Shown here piece by piece: positions 1 to 9,689 of a DNA stretch of 14,640 nt. A program made the position numbers and the translations under genes. The stretch is taken from positions 1-14,640 of the forward strand of contig BBBL01000008.1 in NCBI GenBank assembly GCA_001311545.1, given 5' to 3'. Origin of the DNA: Thermus kawarayensis JCM 12314 (lineage in GTDB: Bacteria; Deinococcota; Deinococci; Deinococcales; Thermaceae). Position 1 is the stretch's first letter. The number at the start of each line of letters is the position of its first letter. The notes beneath the pieces were generated by a model. The model was given only the letters and a program-made list of their open reading frames with translations. It ran no database searches and had not been told where the DNA came from.

Positions 1-154
1 CTGGCCTGGAACCCGAGCCTTTCGGGGGCCAAGGTGGAGGACACCTTCCTCCTCACGGAGGGGGGCCTCCTGAACCTCACGGAGGACCCCTTCTGGCCTG
101 TGGTGGAGGTGGGGGGGGAGGAGGCGGCCAGATCTTTGGAGGGGAAAATGGTGA
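1..154 (+). CDS. M24 family metallopeptidase (Xaa-Pro peptidase/creatinase type), C-terminal fragment, frameshifted
   Basis: Only the last ~50 residues are in the window, in frame from base 1. They contain NPSLSGAKVEDTFLLTEGG, the C-terminal signature of M24 pita-bread peptidases; the Glu of the K-x-E-D-T motif is normally a ligand of the two-metal centre that cleaves Xaa-Pro bonds. As written, the frame has no stop and runs straight into the next gene. Removing one G from the eight-G run at 111-118 gives the ending GGRRRPDLWRGKW and a TGA at 152-154. That stop overlaps the ATG of the next gene as ATGGTGA, a spacing typical of this genome. The RRPDLW-like tail also resembles family ends. The family is seen directly; the exact stop is inferred. 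Substrate is unknown. Confidence 0.75.
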
Positions 155-1182
155 GGCTAGGTCTAGTGGGCGCAGGTTGGTGGGCAGGTGAGGTACACGC
201 CCCGGCTTTCCACGGAGCGGGAGCGCGGATCCAAGGGGTGTACGCCCAAGGGAGCCCCCGGGCCAAGGCTGGCCGAGGCTTACGGGGGAAGGTGTACGAG
301 GCTTACGAAGCTCTCTTAGAAGAAGTGGACGCCGTGGCCATCTCTGCGCCCGATACCGCCCATGTGCCTTTAGCCCTCGAGGCAGTCCGCCGGGGGAAAC
401 ACATCTTCCTGGAAAAACCCGTGGCGGTGAACCTCGGGGAAGCCCTTGCCTTGCAGAAAGAGGTGGAGATGAGGGGGTGGTGGCCATGACCGCCCTCACC
501 GCCCGGGCCGACTGGGGAGCGGAAACCGCCTTCCGCTACCGGGACCGCCTTGGGGAAGTGGTGGCCTTCCGAGGTGCCTTCCTCGCCGACTATCTGGCGG
601 ACCCCAAAGCCCCCATTCCTTGGCGGGCGAGGCTTGCCGGCGGGGGCCGGCCGGGAGTGGTGGGTGACCTCGGGGCCCACCTCTTTGACCTCGCCGCCTG
701 GTTTTTGGACCAGCCCCTGAAGGCCGTCTTCGCGCGGACAGCGATCCTTTTCCCCGGAAGGGAGAACCCGGACTGGGCGGGGGTTCTCGCCCAAGCAGGC
801 CGGGCCCAGGGCACCTTGGAGCTATCCCGCGTCCATCCCGTGCGTCGTCAGGCGCTCTTCCTGGAACTCGAGGGAGAGCGAGGGGCCTTGAAAGTGGTTC
901 CGGCCCTGGCGGGAAGGGCGGGGGAAACCCAGATCCTTTGGTCAGAGCGCCCCGGGGTCTGGGAACCCCTTCCCCTAGACCCAGGCCTCCTGAGGGGCCG
1001 GGACCCAGGGAGCCCTGGGGCCTTTTCCACTTCCGCGAGCTCGCGCGGCGCTTCCTTGGGGCCGTGGAGCAGGGGGAGAAGCCCACGCCTTCCTCCGGGA
1101 GGGGATCCTGGCCCAAGCGGTGATCCAGGCGGTGGTGGAAAGCGCTGAAGAAGGGACGGAAAAGGAGGTGGAACGTGTTTGA
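148..1182 (+). CDS. Gfo/Idh/MocA family NAD(P)-dependent oxidoreductase, frameshifted
   Basis: Sugar or cyclitol dehydrogenase family, cytoplasmic. The N-terminal Rossmann fold starts MVRLGLVGAGWWA (residues 1-13). The family E-K-P signature (IFLEKPVA, about residues 87-93) carries the usual catalytic Lys, and GDLGAHLFDLA gives the conserved G-D-x-G-x-H-x-x-D motif. Five one-base changes are needed: an extra G near 267 and a missing G near 281-285 (a compensating pair), a missing G in 473-477, a missing C near 1013-1015 and a missing C near 1082-1084. The restored protein is about 345 residues, normal for the family, and ends AVVESAEEGTEKEVERV at TGA 1180-1182. It overlaps the upstream peptidase stop and the downstream GTG start, so it is in an operon with both. 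The substrate cannot be read from sequence; an oxidised sugar acid or polyol fits the context. Confidence 0.85.
1161..1170 (+). promoter_or_regulatory. Ribosome binding site fixing the GTG start at 1175
   Basis: AAAGGAGGTG lies four bases before GTG 1175, inside the end of the upstream gene. It decides the GTG start of the SDR in the absence of a nearby ATG. Confidence 0.7.
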
Positions 1183-1895
1183 GGGCAAGGTGGCGGTGAT
1201 CACGGGGGCGAGTCGAGGGATCGGCCGGGCCATCGCCCTAGCCTGGCAAGGCGGGGAGCGGACCTGGTGCTTGCAGCCCGGGACCAAGAGCACCTTTTGG
1301 CTGGGGCCCGGGAGGTGGAGGGCCTGGGCCGGAGGGCCCTTGTGGTGGCCGGGGACCTACGCCGTGAGGAAGCGGTGGAAAACCTCCGCCAGGCAACCTT
1401 AAGGACCTTCGGTACGGTGGACATCGTAGTGAACAACGCCGGAGTGGGGAAGTACGGACCTCTTCTGGACTTCACTCCGGCAGACTACGACTGGATCATG
1501 GACACCAACATGCGGGCGAGCTTCCTGGTCACCCGGGCCTTCCTGCCCACGCTTTTGGAGAAAGGGTCAGGGGATCTGGTCTTCGTAGCCTCCGTGGCAG
1601 GCTCAAGGGGCTTCCCCAAGAAGCGGTTTACTGCGCCAGCAAGTTCGCCCAGGTGGGGTTTGCCCAGGCCTTGGACCACGAGCTTCGGGAAAAGGGGATC
1701 CGGGTGAGCGTGGTGGCCCCCGGGGGGGTGAAAACCGAGTTCGCCTTGGGCACCGGGAGGGTTCCGGGAGACCCCCGCCTGGAGCACTTCCTCAAGCCCG
1801 AGGAGGTGGCGGAAGCTGTAGTCTTCGCCCTAGCCCAGCCTCCCCACGCCCGGGTCTTCCTGATAGGCATGCGCCCCATGGCGGAGCCCCTCTAG
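1175..1895 (+). CDS. Short-chain dehydrogenase/reductase (SDR), frameshifted
   Basis: Classical SDR, about 240 residues after restoration. It has the cofactor motif TGASRGIG (10-17), NNAG (87-90), catalytic Ser in VASVAG (S140) and Y-C-A-S-K (Y153, K157). The GTG start at 1175 is chosen because AAAGGAGGTG at 1161-1170 is an excellent ribosome binding site and the GTG overlaps the previous gene's TGA. Two bases are missing: a C near 1242-1243 (restoring IALALARRGADLVLAARD) and a G near 1623 (restoring GFPKKAVYCASK). The C-terminus is short (FLIGMRPMAEPL), unlike SDRs ending in VDGG, which points to the general oxidoreductase group rather than a FabG-type reductase. Substrate is unknown. Co-transcription with the Gfo/Idh gene suggests sequential redox steps on one compound. 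Confidence 0.85.
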
Positions 1896-2023
1896 GCCCC
1901 AGGTCCTTTCCGGGCACCGGGCAGTACCGGCTGTTTTGGGTTCTCGGCACCCAGTCGGGATAAGCCCGCCCACCTCCGAGAGGGGGTGTTCCGGCGCTTC
2001 CAAGCCAGGGGCCTGTAGCCTTT

Positions 2024-2038
2024 TACCATAGGGTCATG
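2024..2038 (+). promoter_or_regulatory. Possible -10 element for a leaderless KDPG aldolase transcript
   Basis: TACCAT at 2024-2029 fits the TAnnnT pattern and lies six bases before ATG 2036, the spacing used by leaderless mRNAs in the Thermus-Deinococcus group. No Shine-Dalgarno sequence precedes the ATG and no good -35 element is visible. The rest of the 140-base gap (1896-2035) contains only weak hairpins (for example CGGG-ataag-CCCG near 1957-1969) and no convincing terminator. Confidence 0.3.
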
Positions 2039-2649
2039 GACCCGATCCTTGCCCTCGCGGAGAGTCGGCTCCTGCCCCTCCTCACGGTCCGGGGCGGGGA
2101 GAATCTCCAGGGCCTCGCCCGGGCGCTTTGGGAGGAGGGGGTGCGGTGCCTGGAGGTCACCCTGCGCACGGAGGCGGGGGTTACCGCCCTAAGGGCCCTA
2201 AGGGAAAGCGGCCTCCTCCTGGGAGCAGGCACGGTGCGGAGCAGAGCCCAGGCGGAGGCCGCCCTGGAGGCCGGGGCCCGGTTTCTCGTCTCCCCCGGGC
2301 TGAAGGAGGAGGTGGCCCGTCTGGCGCGGGAGAGGGGTGTCCTCTACCTCCCGGGCGTTCTCACCCCCATGGAGGTGGAGCATGCTCTGGACCTGGGCCT
2401 TTCGGCCTCAAGTTCTTCCCCTCGGGGGCCTTCCACGGGGAGAGGGTGCTCAGGGCCTACGCCGAGGTCTTCCCCGAGGTGCGCTTCGTGCCCACGGGGG
2501 GGATCGCCCAAGGCGACCTCGAGGCCTACGCCCGGCTCCCCAACCTTTTGGCGGTCGGGGGAAGCTGGCTCGTCCAAGGAAGCCTGGAGGAGGTGCGGGC
2601 CAAGGTAAGGGCAGCCCGGGCCCTCCTTAAGCCCCAAGCTCCTGGCTGA
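2036..2649 (+). CDS. eda: KDPG aldolase (2-keto-3-deoxy-6-phosphogluconate aldolase), frameshifted
   Basis: Class I aldolase that cleaves KDPG to pyruvate and glyceraldehyde 3-phosphate, the last step of Entner-Doudoroff and uronate pathways. Visible motifs in order: catalytic Glu in LEVTLRT (E40), LLGAGTV (61-67), FLVSPG (83-88), YLPGVLTPME (104-113), the Schiff-base Lys in LKFFPS (K126), and the phosphate-binding PTGGI and VGGSWL. One base (C near 2406-2407) is missing; restoring it gives LGLSALKFFPS and a 204-residue protein, close to the ~210 of the family. The aldolase pairs logically with the KDG kinase at 7943. Its 3' end overlaps the convergent IclR gene by 23 bases. The family is certain; activity on the related six-carbon phosphogalactonate substrate cannot be excluded. 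Confidence 0.9.
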
Positions 2650-3391
2650 TCCTTTGGGCTACCTTCTTGACCTGTTCGGCCACCTCGGGGATCCGCGCCT
2701 CGTCCAGGTAAAGGGCAGCCGTGGACACGCTCACCGCCGCCACGGGCTCGCCGCGACCGTTGAGGATGGGTGCAGCCACACACCGTACCCCGGGCTCGTT
2801 CTCCTCGAGGTCCAGGGCGTAACCCCGAGCCCTTGTGGAGAGGAGCTCCTCCCGGAAGCGGGCATAGTCGGCGATGCTCCTCGAGGTCCGGGCGAGGCCC
2901 GGGTGGAAGGCCTCACGCCACCTTTCCTCGGGCAGAAAGGCTAAAAGGGCTTTTCCCAAGGCCGTGGTCTGGGCGGGAAAGCGGCTTCCGATCTGGCTGG
3001 CGAGGACGAGTTCCCGCTTGCCGGGAACCTTGTCCACGTAAACCACTTCCTTGCCGTCCAGGACGGCCAGGTGTACGGTCTCCAGGGTGGCATCCCGCAG
3101 GGCCTCGAGGTGGGGACGGGCGAGGCTGGCAGGTGCAGGCTTCCGTAGGCCTTGAACCCCAGGCGGATGAGCTTAGGCCCCAGGAAGTAGCCCTTCCTGG
3201 GCTCGTGCCGCAGGTAACCCTGCCGCACCAAGGCGGAAAGAATACGGTGGGCTGTGCTCCGGCTTAAGCCAAGGCCTGGGCCAGGCCCGGGAGGTCGTGG
3301 ACGCCCTCGGCCACACGTTCCAAAAGCCAAAGTCCCCTGAGGAGGGTCTGGGCCCCGCCGGTCCCGGCAGCCTCCCGCCGCGCCCCTTCAT
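2627..3391 (-). CDS. IclR-family transcriptional regulator, frameshifted
   Basis: Two-domain regulator of about 255 residues after restoration. The N-terminal winged helix has its HTH at about residues 34-56 (DLPGLAQALGLSRSTAHRIL), followed by the wing (YLRHEPRKGYFLGPKL). The C-terminal effector domain includes VVYVDKVPGKRELVLAS, the TTALGKALLAFLP block and GVRCVAAPILNGRGEPVAAV. Three bases are missing, near 3383-3386, 3269-3270 and 3126-3130 (plus-strand positions). ATG at 3391 is preferred over 3400 because a perfect TATAAT lies seven bases upstream, the leaderless arrangement. IclR proteins often control sugar-acid genes (KdgR binds KDG), and this one is divergent from the TRAP operon, so it most likely regulates that operon and itself. 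The effector is inferred only. Confidence 0.88.
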
Positions 3392-3394
3392 GGC

Positions 3395-3409
3395 TCCCAT
3401 TATATGGGA
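3395..3409. promoter_or_regulatory. Palindromic operator candidate for IclR
   Basis: TCCCAT-TAT-ATGGGA is a perfect inverted repeat with six-base arms and a three-base centre. It covers the iclR -10 element, so binding would block iclR transcription. The half-site with flank, TATATGGGAT, recurs at 3429-3438 between the -35 and -10 of the dctP promoter, and a degraded copy (TATAGTGGGA) sits at 3448-3457. The length and symmetry suit an IclR dimer or tetramer. The binding protein is inferred from position. Confidence 0.6.
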
Positions 3410-3428
3410 TAAGGTCAGAGCTTGACAA
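3399..3428 (-). promoter_or_regulatory. iclR promoter (TTGTCA-N18-TATAAT), leaderless
   Basis: Read on the minus strand, TTGTCA (plus 3423-3428) and a consensus TATAAT (plus 3399-3404) are separated by 18 bases. The -10 ends seven bases before ATG 3391, so transcription should begin at or next to the start codon. No Shine-Dalgarno sequence is present or needed. Confidence 0.7.
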
Positions 3429-3451
3429 TATATGGGATCAAGGTGTATATA
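3422..3451 (+). promoter_or_regulatory. dctP promoter (TTGACA-N18-TATATA)
   Basis: A consensus TTGACA at 3422-3427 is followed after 18 bases by TATATA at 3446-3451 (GTATAT at 17 is the alternative). A start near 3458 would give a leader of about 20 bases carrying the ribosome site AAAGGTGG (3465-3472) five bases before ATG 3478. The -35 hexamer shares five of its six bases with the opposite-strand iclR -35. Confidence 0.75.
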
Positions 3452-3477
3452 GTGGGACGAAAGGAAAGGTGGTGAAG

Positions 3478-4441
3478 ATGAAACGGATAGCGGCGGTCTT
3501 GGTGGCGGTTCTGGGACTGGGACTGGCCCTGGCCCAGACCTACACCCTGCGCTTCAACCACGTTCTGGGCCCCAACCACCCCTACCACGCGGGCTTCCAA
3601 ACCTGGGCGGAACGGGTGGCCCAAAGGACCGGCGGGGACCTCAGGATCCTGGTCTTCCACAGCTCGCAGCTTGGAATTGAAGAGGACATCATTGAACAGC
3701 TTCGCCAAGGCATCCCCCTGGGCCAGAACACCGATGGAGCCCGGCTTGGGAACTACGTGAGGGAACTCGGCGTCTTCAACGGGCCTTACTTCGTGGAGGA
3801 CTACGCCGCGGTGGAAAGGCTCGCGAGCTTCCCGTGGTCCAAGGCTGGATTGAGCGCCTGGCCCAGCAGTACGGGATCCGCGTGGTCTGCTTCAACTGGG
3901 TCCAGGCTACCGCCACTTCATGACCAACAAGGCCGTGCGCCGCCCCGAGGACCTTAAGGGCCTTAGGATCCGCACCCCGCCCGCGCCCGTCTGGCAGGAG
4001 TCGGTGCGGGCCTTGGGGGCGACCCCGGTGGCCCTCCCCTTCGGGGAGATCTACTCCGCGCTCCAACAGCGGGCCATTGATGGGACCGAACTGGTCTACG
4101 CCAACATCCCTGACATGAGCCTGTGGGAGGTGCTGAGGTACGTCAACGAGACCAAGCACTTCCTCCTCATCAACTTCCAAGTGGTGGGGGAGGCCTGGTA
4201 CCAGCGCCTGCCCGCCAACTACCGGCAGATCCTGCGGGAGGAGTGCGTGCGCGCCGGACGGGAAACCTCCATGCGGATTCAGCAGGAGGAAGCCCGGATT
4301 AAGCAGCTCGCTCAGCAACGGGGCATGACCATCGTGAGCGACGTGGACCTCGCCGCCTTCCGCAAAGCGGCGGAGACCGCCTATGAGCGGCTCGGCCTTA
4401 AGACGGTGCGGGATGCTCTCTACCAGGCCCTGAGGAAGTAG
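3478..4441 (+). CDS. dctP: TRAP transporter substrate-binding protein DctP, frameshifted
   Basis: Periplasmic solute receptor of a TRAP carrier, about 321 residues restored. The signal peptide MKRIAAVLVAVLGLGLALA ends before Q20. Family blocks follow: NHVLGPNHPYHAGF, HSSQLGIEEDIIEQLRQG, LKGLRIRTP with R166 in the position that normally binds the substrate carboxylate, LPFGEIYSALQQRAIDGTE, and the LIN-F near the end of the fold. Two bases are missing, near 3824 (restoring ERLAELPVVQGWIERL) and near 3905-3906 (restoring VQGYRHFMTNK). ATG 3478 is chosen for the signal peptide and the ribosome site five bases upstream; GTG 3472 is the alternative. It is the first gene after the strong promoter and is followed by the membrane subunits. 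A carboxylated substrate, probably a sugar acid given the neighbours, is inferred. Confidence 0.9.
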
Positions 4442-4448
4442 TCCTCTG

Positions 4449-4468
4449 GCCCCCCGCAGCCCGGGGGC
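4449..4468 (+). terminator. GC hairpin between dctP and dctQ (possible attenuator)
   Basis: GCCCCC (4449-4454) can pair with GGGGGC (4463-4468) across an eight-base loop, followed by TATTT. The T tract is weak, so this may be a partial terminator or an mRNA-stabilising stem that keeps binding-protein transcripts in excess over the membrane subunits, as is common in binding-protein operons. Confidence 0.35.
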
Positions 4469-4479
4469 TATTTCCGCTC

Positions 4480-4941
4480 ATGAACGGACCAACGAACGCC
4501 CTCCAGCGCCTGGAAGAGTTTCTGGCCAAGACCTTTCTCCTCGCCTCCACCCTCATCGTCTTCGCCGGGGGGGTGGGGCGTTTTCTTGGGCATCCCCTGG
4601 ACTGGTCCATAGACCTGGCCACCTTCACCTTCGCCTGGGCGGTGTTCCTGGGCGGGGACCTCGCCCTAAGGGAGAACCGGCACGTGGCCGTGGAGAACCT
4701 GCTTCACCTCCTGCCCCCGGGGGGGAGGCGGTGGGCTAGGGTGGGGGTCTGGCTCCTCGTCGCCCTCTTCCTGGCCCTCCTCTTGGTCTATAGCCTTCAG
4801 GCGGCTTACCAGACCCGCTTCCGGAGCTTCCAGGGGATCCCTGGCTTCAGCTACGCCTGGGTCACCTTGAGCGCGAGCGCGGGGAGCCTCCTCATGCTCC
4901 TCACCGCCTTGGGGAGGCTCCGCCAGGCCCTGAAGGGGTAG
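4480..4941 (+). CDS. dctQ: TRAP transporter small membrane subunit DctQ
   Basis: Intact 153-residue protein with four hydrophobic segments at about 15-36, 43-63, 87-108 and 124-144, the usual DctQ topology. The cytoplasmic loop carries LALRENRHVAVENLLHLLPP (61-80), a recognisable DctQ signature (R-x-x-x-H-V-x-V). It associates with DctM to form the carrier that takes solute from DctP using an ion gradient. No Shine-Dalgarno sequence precedes ATG 4480; the G-rich strand of the upstream hairpin ends 11 bases before it. The dctM ATG follows after two bases, so the two are translationally coupled. This is one of only four genes in the window with an undamaged frame. Confidence 0.9.
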   Translation: MNGPTNALQRLEEFLAKTFLLASTLIVFAGGVGRFLGHPLDWSIDLATFTFAWAVFLGGDLALRENRHVAVENLLHLLPPGGRRWARVGVWLLVALFLALLLVYSLQAAYQTRFRSFQGIPGFSYAWVTLSASAGSLLMLLTALGRLRQALKG

Positions 4942-4943
4942 CC

Positions 4944-6224
4944 ATGCTGCTGAGCTTCGCGGTGTTCCTCCTCCTCCTGCTTCTGGGGATGCCCGTGGTC
5001 TTCGCCATCGGGATCGGGGGCTCGTCTTCTTCCTCACCCAGCCCGGCCTCCAGCTCACCATGCCGGTGCAACTGGCCTTGGCGGAGACCCAGAACTTTTC
5101 CCTCCTGGCCATCCCCACCTTCATCCTGGCCAGCAACCTGATGAACGAGCTTGGGGTTACCCGGAGGCTCCTCCGCTTCGCCCACGTGGTGACGGGGTTC
5201 GTGCGGGGCGGGCTCGCTCAGGCGAGCGTCCTCCTGGGTTTCCTCATGGGGGGGGTTTCGGGGTCCGCCATCGCCGACGCACCATGCAGGCGAGGCTCCT
5301 GGGCCCGGAGATGGTGCGCCGGGGGTATGCCCGGGGGTTTATCGCTGCCCTGCAGGGGTTCTCGGGCTCCTCGCCGTGGCCATCCCCCCCAGCATCGGCC
5401 TCATCCTCTACGGGAGCATCGGCCAGGTGTCCATCGGCCAGCTCTTCGCGGGGGGGATCGGGTTAGGGGTGCTCTTGGCGGTGGCCTATATGTTCACCGT
5501 GGCCCTCCTAGCCCGGAGGCGGGGGTACCTTCCCGAGGCCCCCCCGCCCACGGCCAAGGAGGTTTGGGCGGCCCTCCGGGAAAGCTTCTTTGCCGTGCTT
5601 TTCCCCTTCCTGCTCCTTGCCGCCCTGCGCTTCGGGGTCTTCGTCCCCTCGGAGGTAGGGGCGGCGGCGGTGGTCTACGCCCTCTTGGTGGGGCTCATCT
5701 ACCGGGAGCTTTCCCTTGAGGGAGTGAACCGGGCCCTGGCCCACTCGGTGCGGGACGTGGGCATAGTGGCCCTCCTCATCGCCATGGCCGCGGTTTTGGG
5801 CTACGGGATGAAGTGGGAGATGTTTCCCCAGCAGGTTTCGGCCTTTCTCCTGGAGACGGTGCAGAACCCCCAGGTGGCCCTCCTCCTCATCCTTCTGGCC
5901 CTCCTGGTCCTGGGCACCGTGCTGGACTCCACGGTGATGATCATCCTCCTCACCCCCATCCTGGTCCCCGCGGCTAAGGCCTTGGGGATTGACCTGGTCT
6001 ACTTCGGCGTGCTCATGGTCATGACCTGCGCCGTGGGGCTCCTCACGCCCCCCGTGGGGCTTTCCATGTACTCGGTCTGCTCGGTGATGGGGTGCGGCAT
6101 CGGGGAGTACGTGCGGGAGGGGTGGCCCTTGCTGGTTGCCACCCTTTTGGTCCTTCTTCTCGTGTACCTCTTCCCCGGGGTGGTGCTTTTCCTGCCCCGG
6201 TTGCTCTTTGGAGGTGGGGTGTGA
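4944..6224 (+). CDS. dctM: TRAP transporter large membrane subunit DctM, frameshifted
   Basis: About 427 residues restored, matching the family's usual 420-435 with roughly a dozen membrane segments. Recognisable blocks include LLGMPVVFAIGIG at the start, LAIPTFILASNLMNELGVTRRLL, MGGVSGSAIADA, AIPPSIGLILYG, and near the C-terminus LGTVLDSTVMIILLTPILVP and GLLTPPVGLSMY. These are hallmark DctM motifs. Three bases are missing: a G in the run 5016-5020 (restoring GIGGLVFFLTQPG), one near 5280 (restoring ADATMQARLLGPEM) and a G near 5364-5366 (restoring GFSGLLAVAIPPS). The start is two bases after the dctQ stop. The stop overlaps the next gene's GTG (GTGA), which places the following catabolic genes in the same operon. 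Confidence 0.9.
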
Positions 6225-6921
6225 AGCTCAAAGGGAAGAAAGCGCTGGTCATCGCGGCGGGCCAGGGGATCGGCCGGGCCATCGCCGAGGCCTTCCAGAA
6301 AGAGGGAGCGGAGGTCCTAGGGGCCACCCTCCACCCCGAGAAGCTTCAGGGGGTGGTGCCCGCGGTGCGCTTGGATGCCCGGGACAGGGAGGCGGTCTTC
6401 CGCCTCATCCAGAGCCTGGACCGCCTGGACATTTTGGTGAACGCCCAGGGGGTGGTGCCGGTGGGAGGCCTTCTCGAGGCCACGGACCAGGACTGGGAGG
6501 AGGCCTTCCTCCTGAACGCCAAGAGCGTGTTCTGGGCCATGCAGTCCGCCCTCCCCAAGATGGCCGCCCAGGGCGGGGGAAGCGTCATCAACATCGCTTC
6601 GGTGGCGGCCTTCAAGATGGTGCCCGGCCGCTTCGTCTACAGCGCCACCAAGGCCGCCTTGGTGGCCATGACCAAGGCCGCGGCCCTGGAGTTTGCGCCC
6701 AAGGGGGTACGGGTCAACGCCATCTGCCCGGGGACAGTGGACACCCCATCCTTAAGGGAGCGAGCGGGAAGTGAGGAAGGCCTAAAGGCCTTCGCCGAGA
6801 GGCAGCTTCTTGGGAGGCTCGGTCGGCCGGAGGAGATCGCCGCTTTGGCGGTCTACCTGGCCTCGGACGAGGGGGCCTTCGCCACGGGGAGCGCCTTCGT
6901 GGTGGACGGGGGGATGAGCCT

Positions 6922-6925
<4 letters not shown>
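6221..6925 (+). CDS. SDR oxidoreductase, DHRS6-like (candidate 2-keto-3-deoxy sugar-acid dehydrogenase)
   Basis: Intact 234-residue SDR. It has the cofactor motif AAGQGIG (12-18), NAQG (74-77), catalytic S127, Y140 and K144 (FVYSATK), and the C-terminal VDGG. The run ICPGTVDTPSLRER, followed by a segment with GRLGRPEEIAALAVYLASDE, is characteristic of the DHRS6/BDH2 branch. Known members of that branch include animal cytosolic hydroxybutyrate-type dehydrogenase and bacterial 2-keto-3-deoxy-L-fuconate dehydrogenase. GTG 6221 is chosen because it overlaps the dctM stop; a longer frame upstream to 6092 lies wholly inside dctM. Its place between the transporter and the Ldh2-type gene argues for a role on the imported sugar acid or its 2-keto-3-deoxy product. 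Family is certain, substrate inferred. Confidence 0.88.
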
Positions 6926-9599
<2,674 letters not shown>

Positions 9600-9635
9600 T
9601 CCCCCTCCCTCGGAGAACCCCGGATGGCGCCCGGC

Positions 9636-9664
9636 TTGACGGGAAAGGGGCCGCGGGGTAAAGT
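9636..9664 (+). promoter_or_regulatory. Promoter of the TetR/acyl-CoA operon (TTGACG-N17-TAAAGT)
   Basis: TTGACG at 9636-9641 and TAAAGT at 9659-9664 are 17 bases apart, each one or two bases from consensus. Transcription should start near 9671, at the first bases of the operator palindrome, giving a leader of about 19 bases with no Shine-Dalgarno sequence. Confidence 0.7.
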
Positions 9665-9669
9665 GGGCT

Positions 9670-9685
9670 TACCGACCGGTCGGTG
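9670..9685. promoter_or_regulatory. TetR (PfmR-type) operator palindrome
   Basis: TACCGACCGGTCGGTG contains the perfect 14-base palindrome ACCGACCGGTCGGT (9671-9684). It fits the T. thermophilus PfmR site as I remember it (TACCGACCGNTNGGTN). It covers the predicted transcription start and ends five bases before the repressor's ATG, the classic autoregulation layout. Confidence 0.8.
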
Positions 9686-9689
9686 AGCT

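Noticed and set aside
496..1293. Minus-strand open frame of 265 codons
   Set aside because: Shadow of the Gfo/Idh and SDR genes; Pro/Arg/Gly-rich with no family resemblance. Long antisense frames are expected at this GC content.
1896..2023. Weak hairpins after the first SDR as a terminator
   Set aside because: Stems are only four or five pairs and are not followed by a T tract; not convincing.
3429..3457. Short repeats as a CRISPR or iteron array
   Set aside because: Only two exact ten-base copies and one imperfect one, all within promoters; an operator explanation is sufficient.
6092..6220. Longer N-terminus for the DHRS6-like SDR
   Set aside because: This extension lies inside the dctM coding region and precedes the normal SDR start; GTG 6221 overlaps the dctM stop and gives the standard length.
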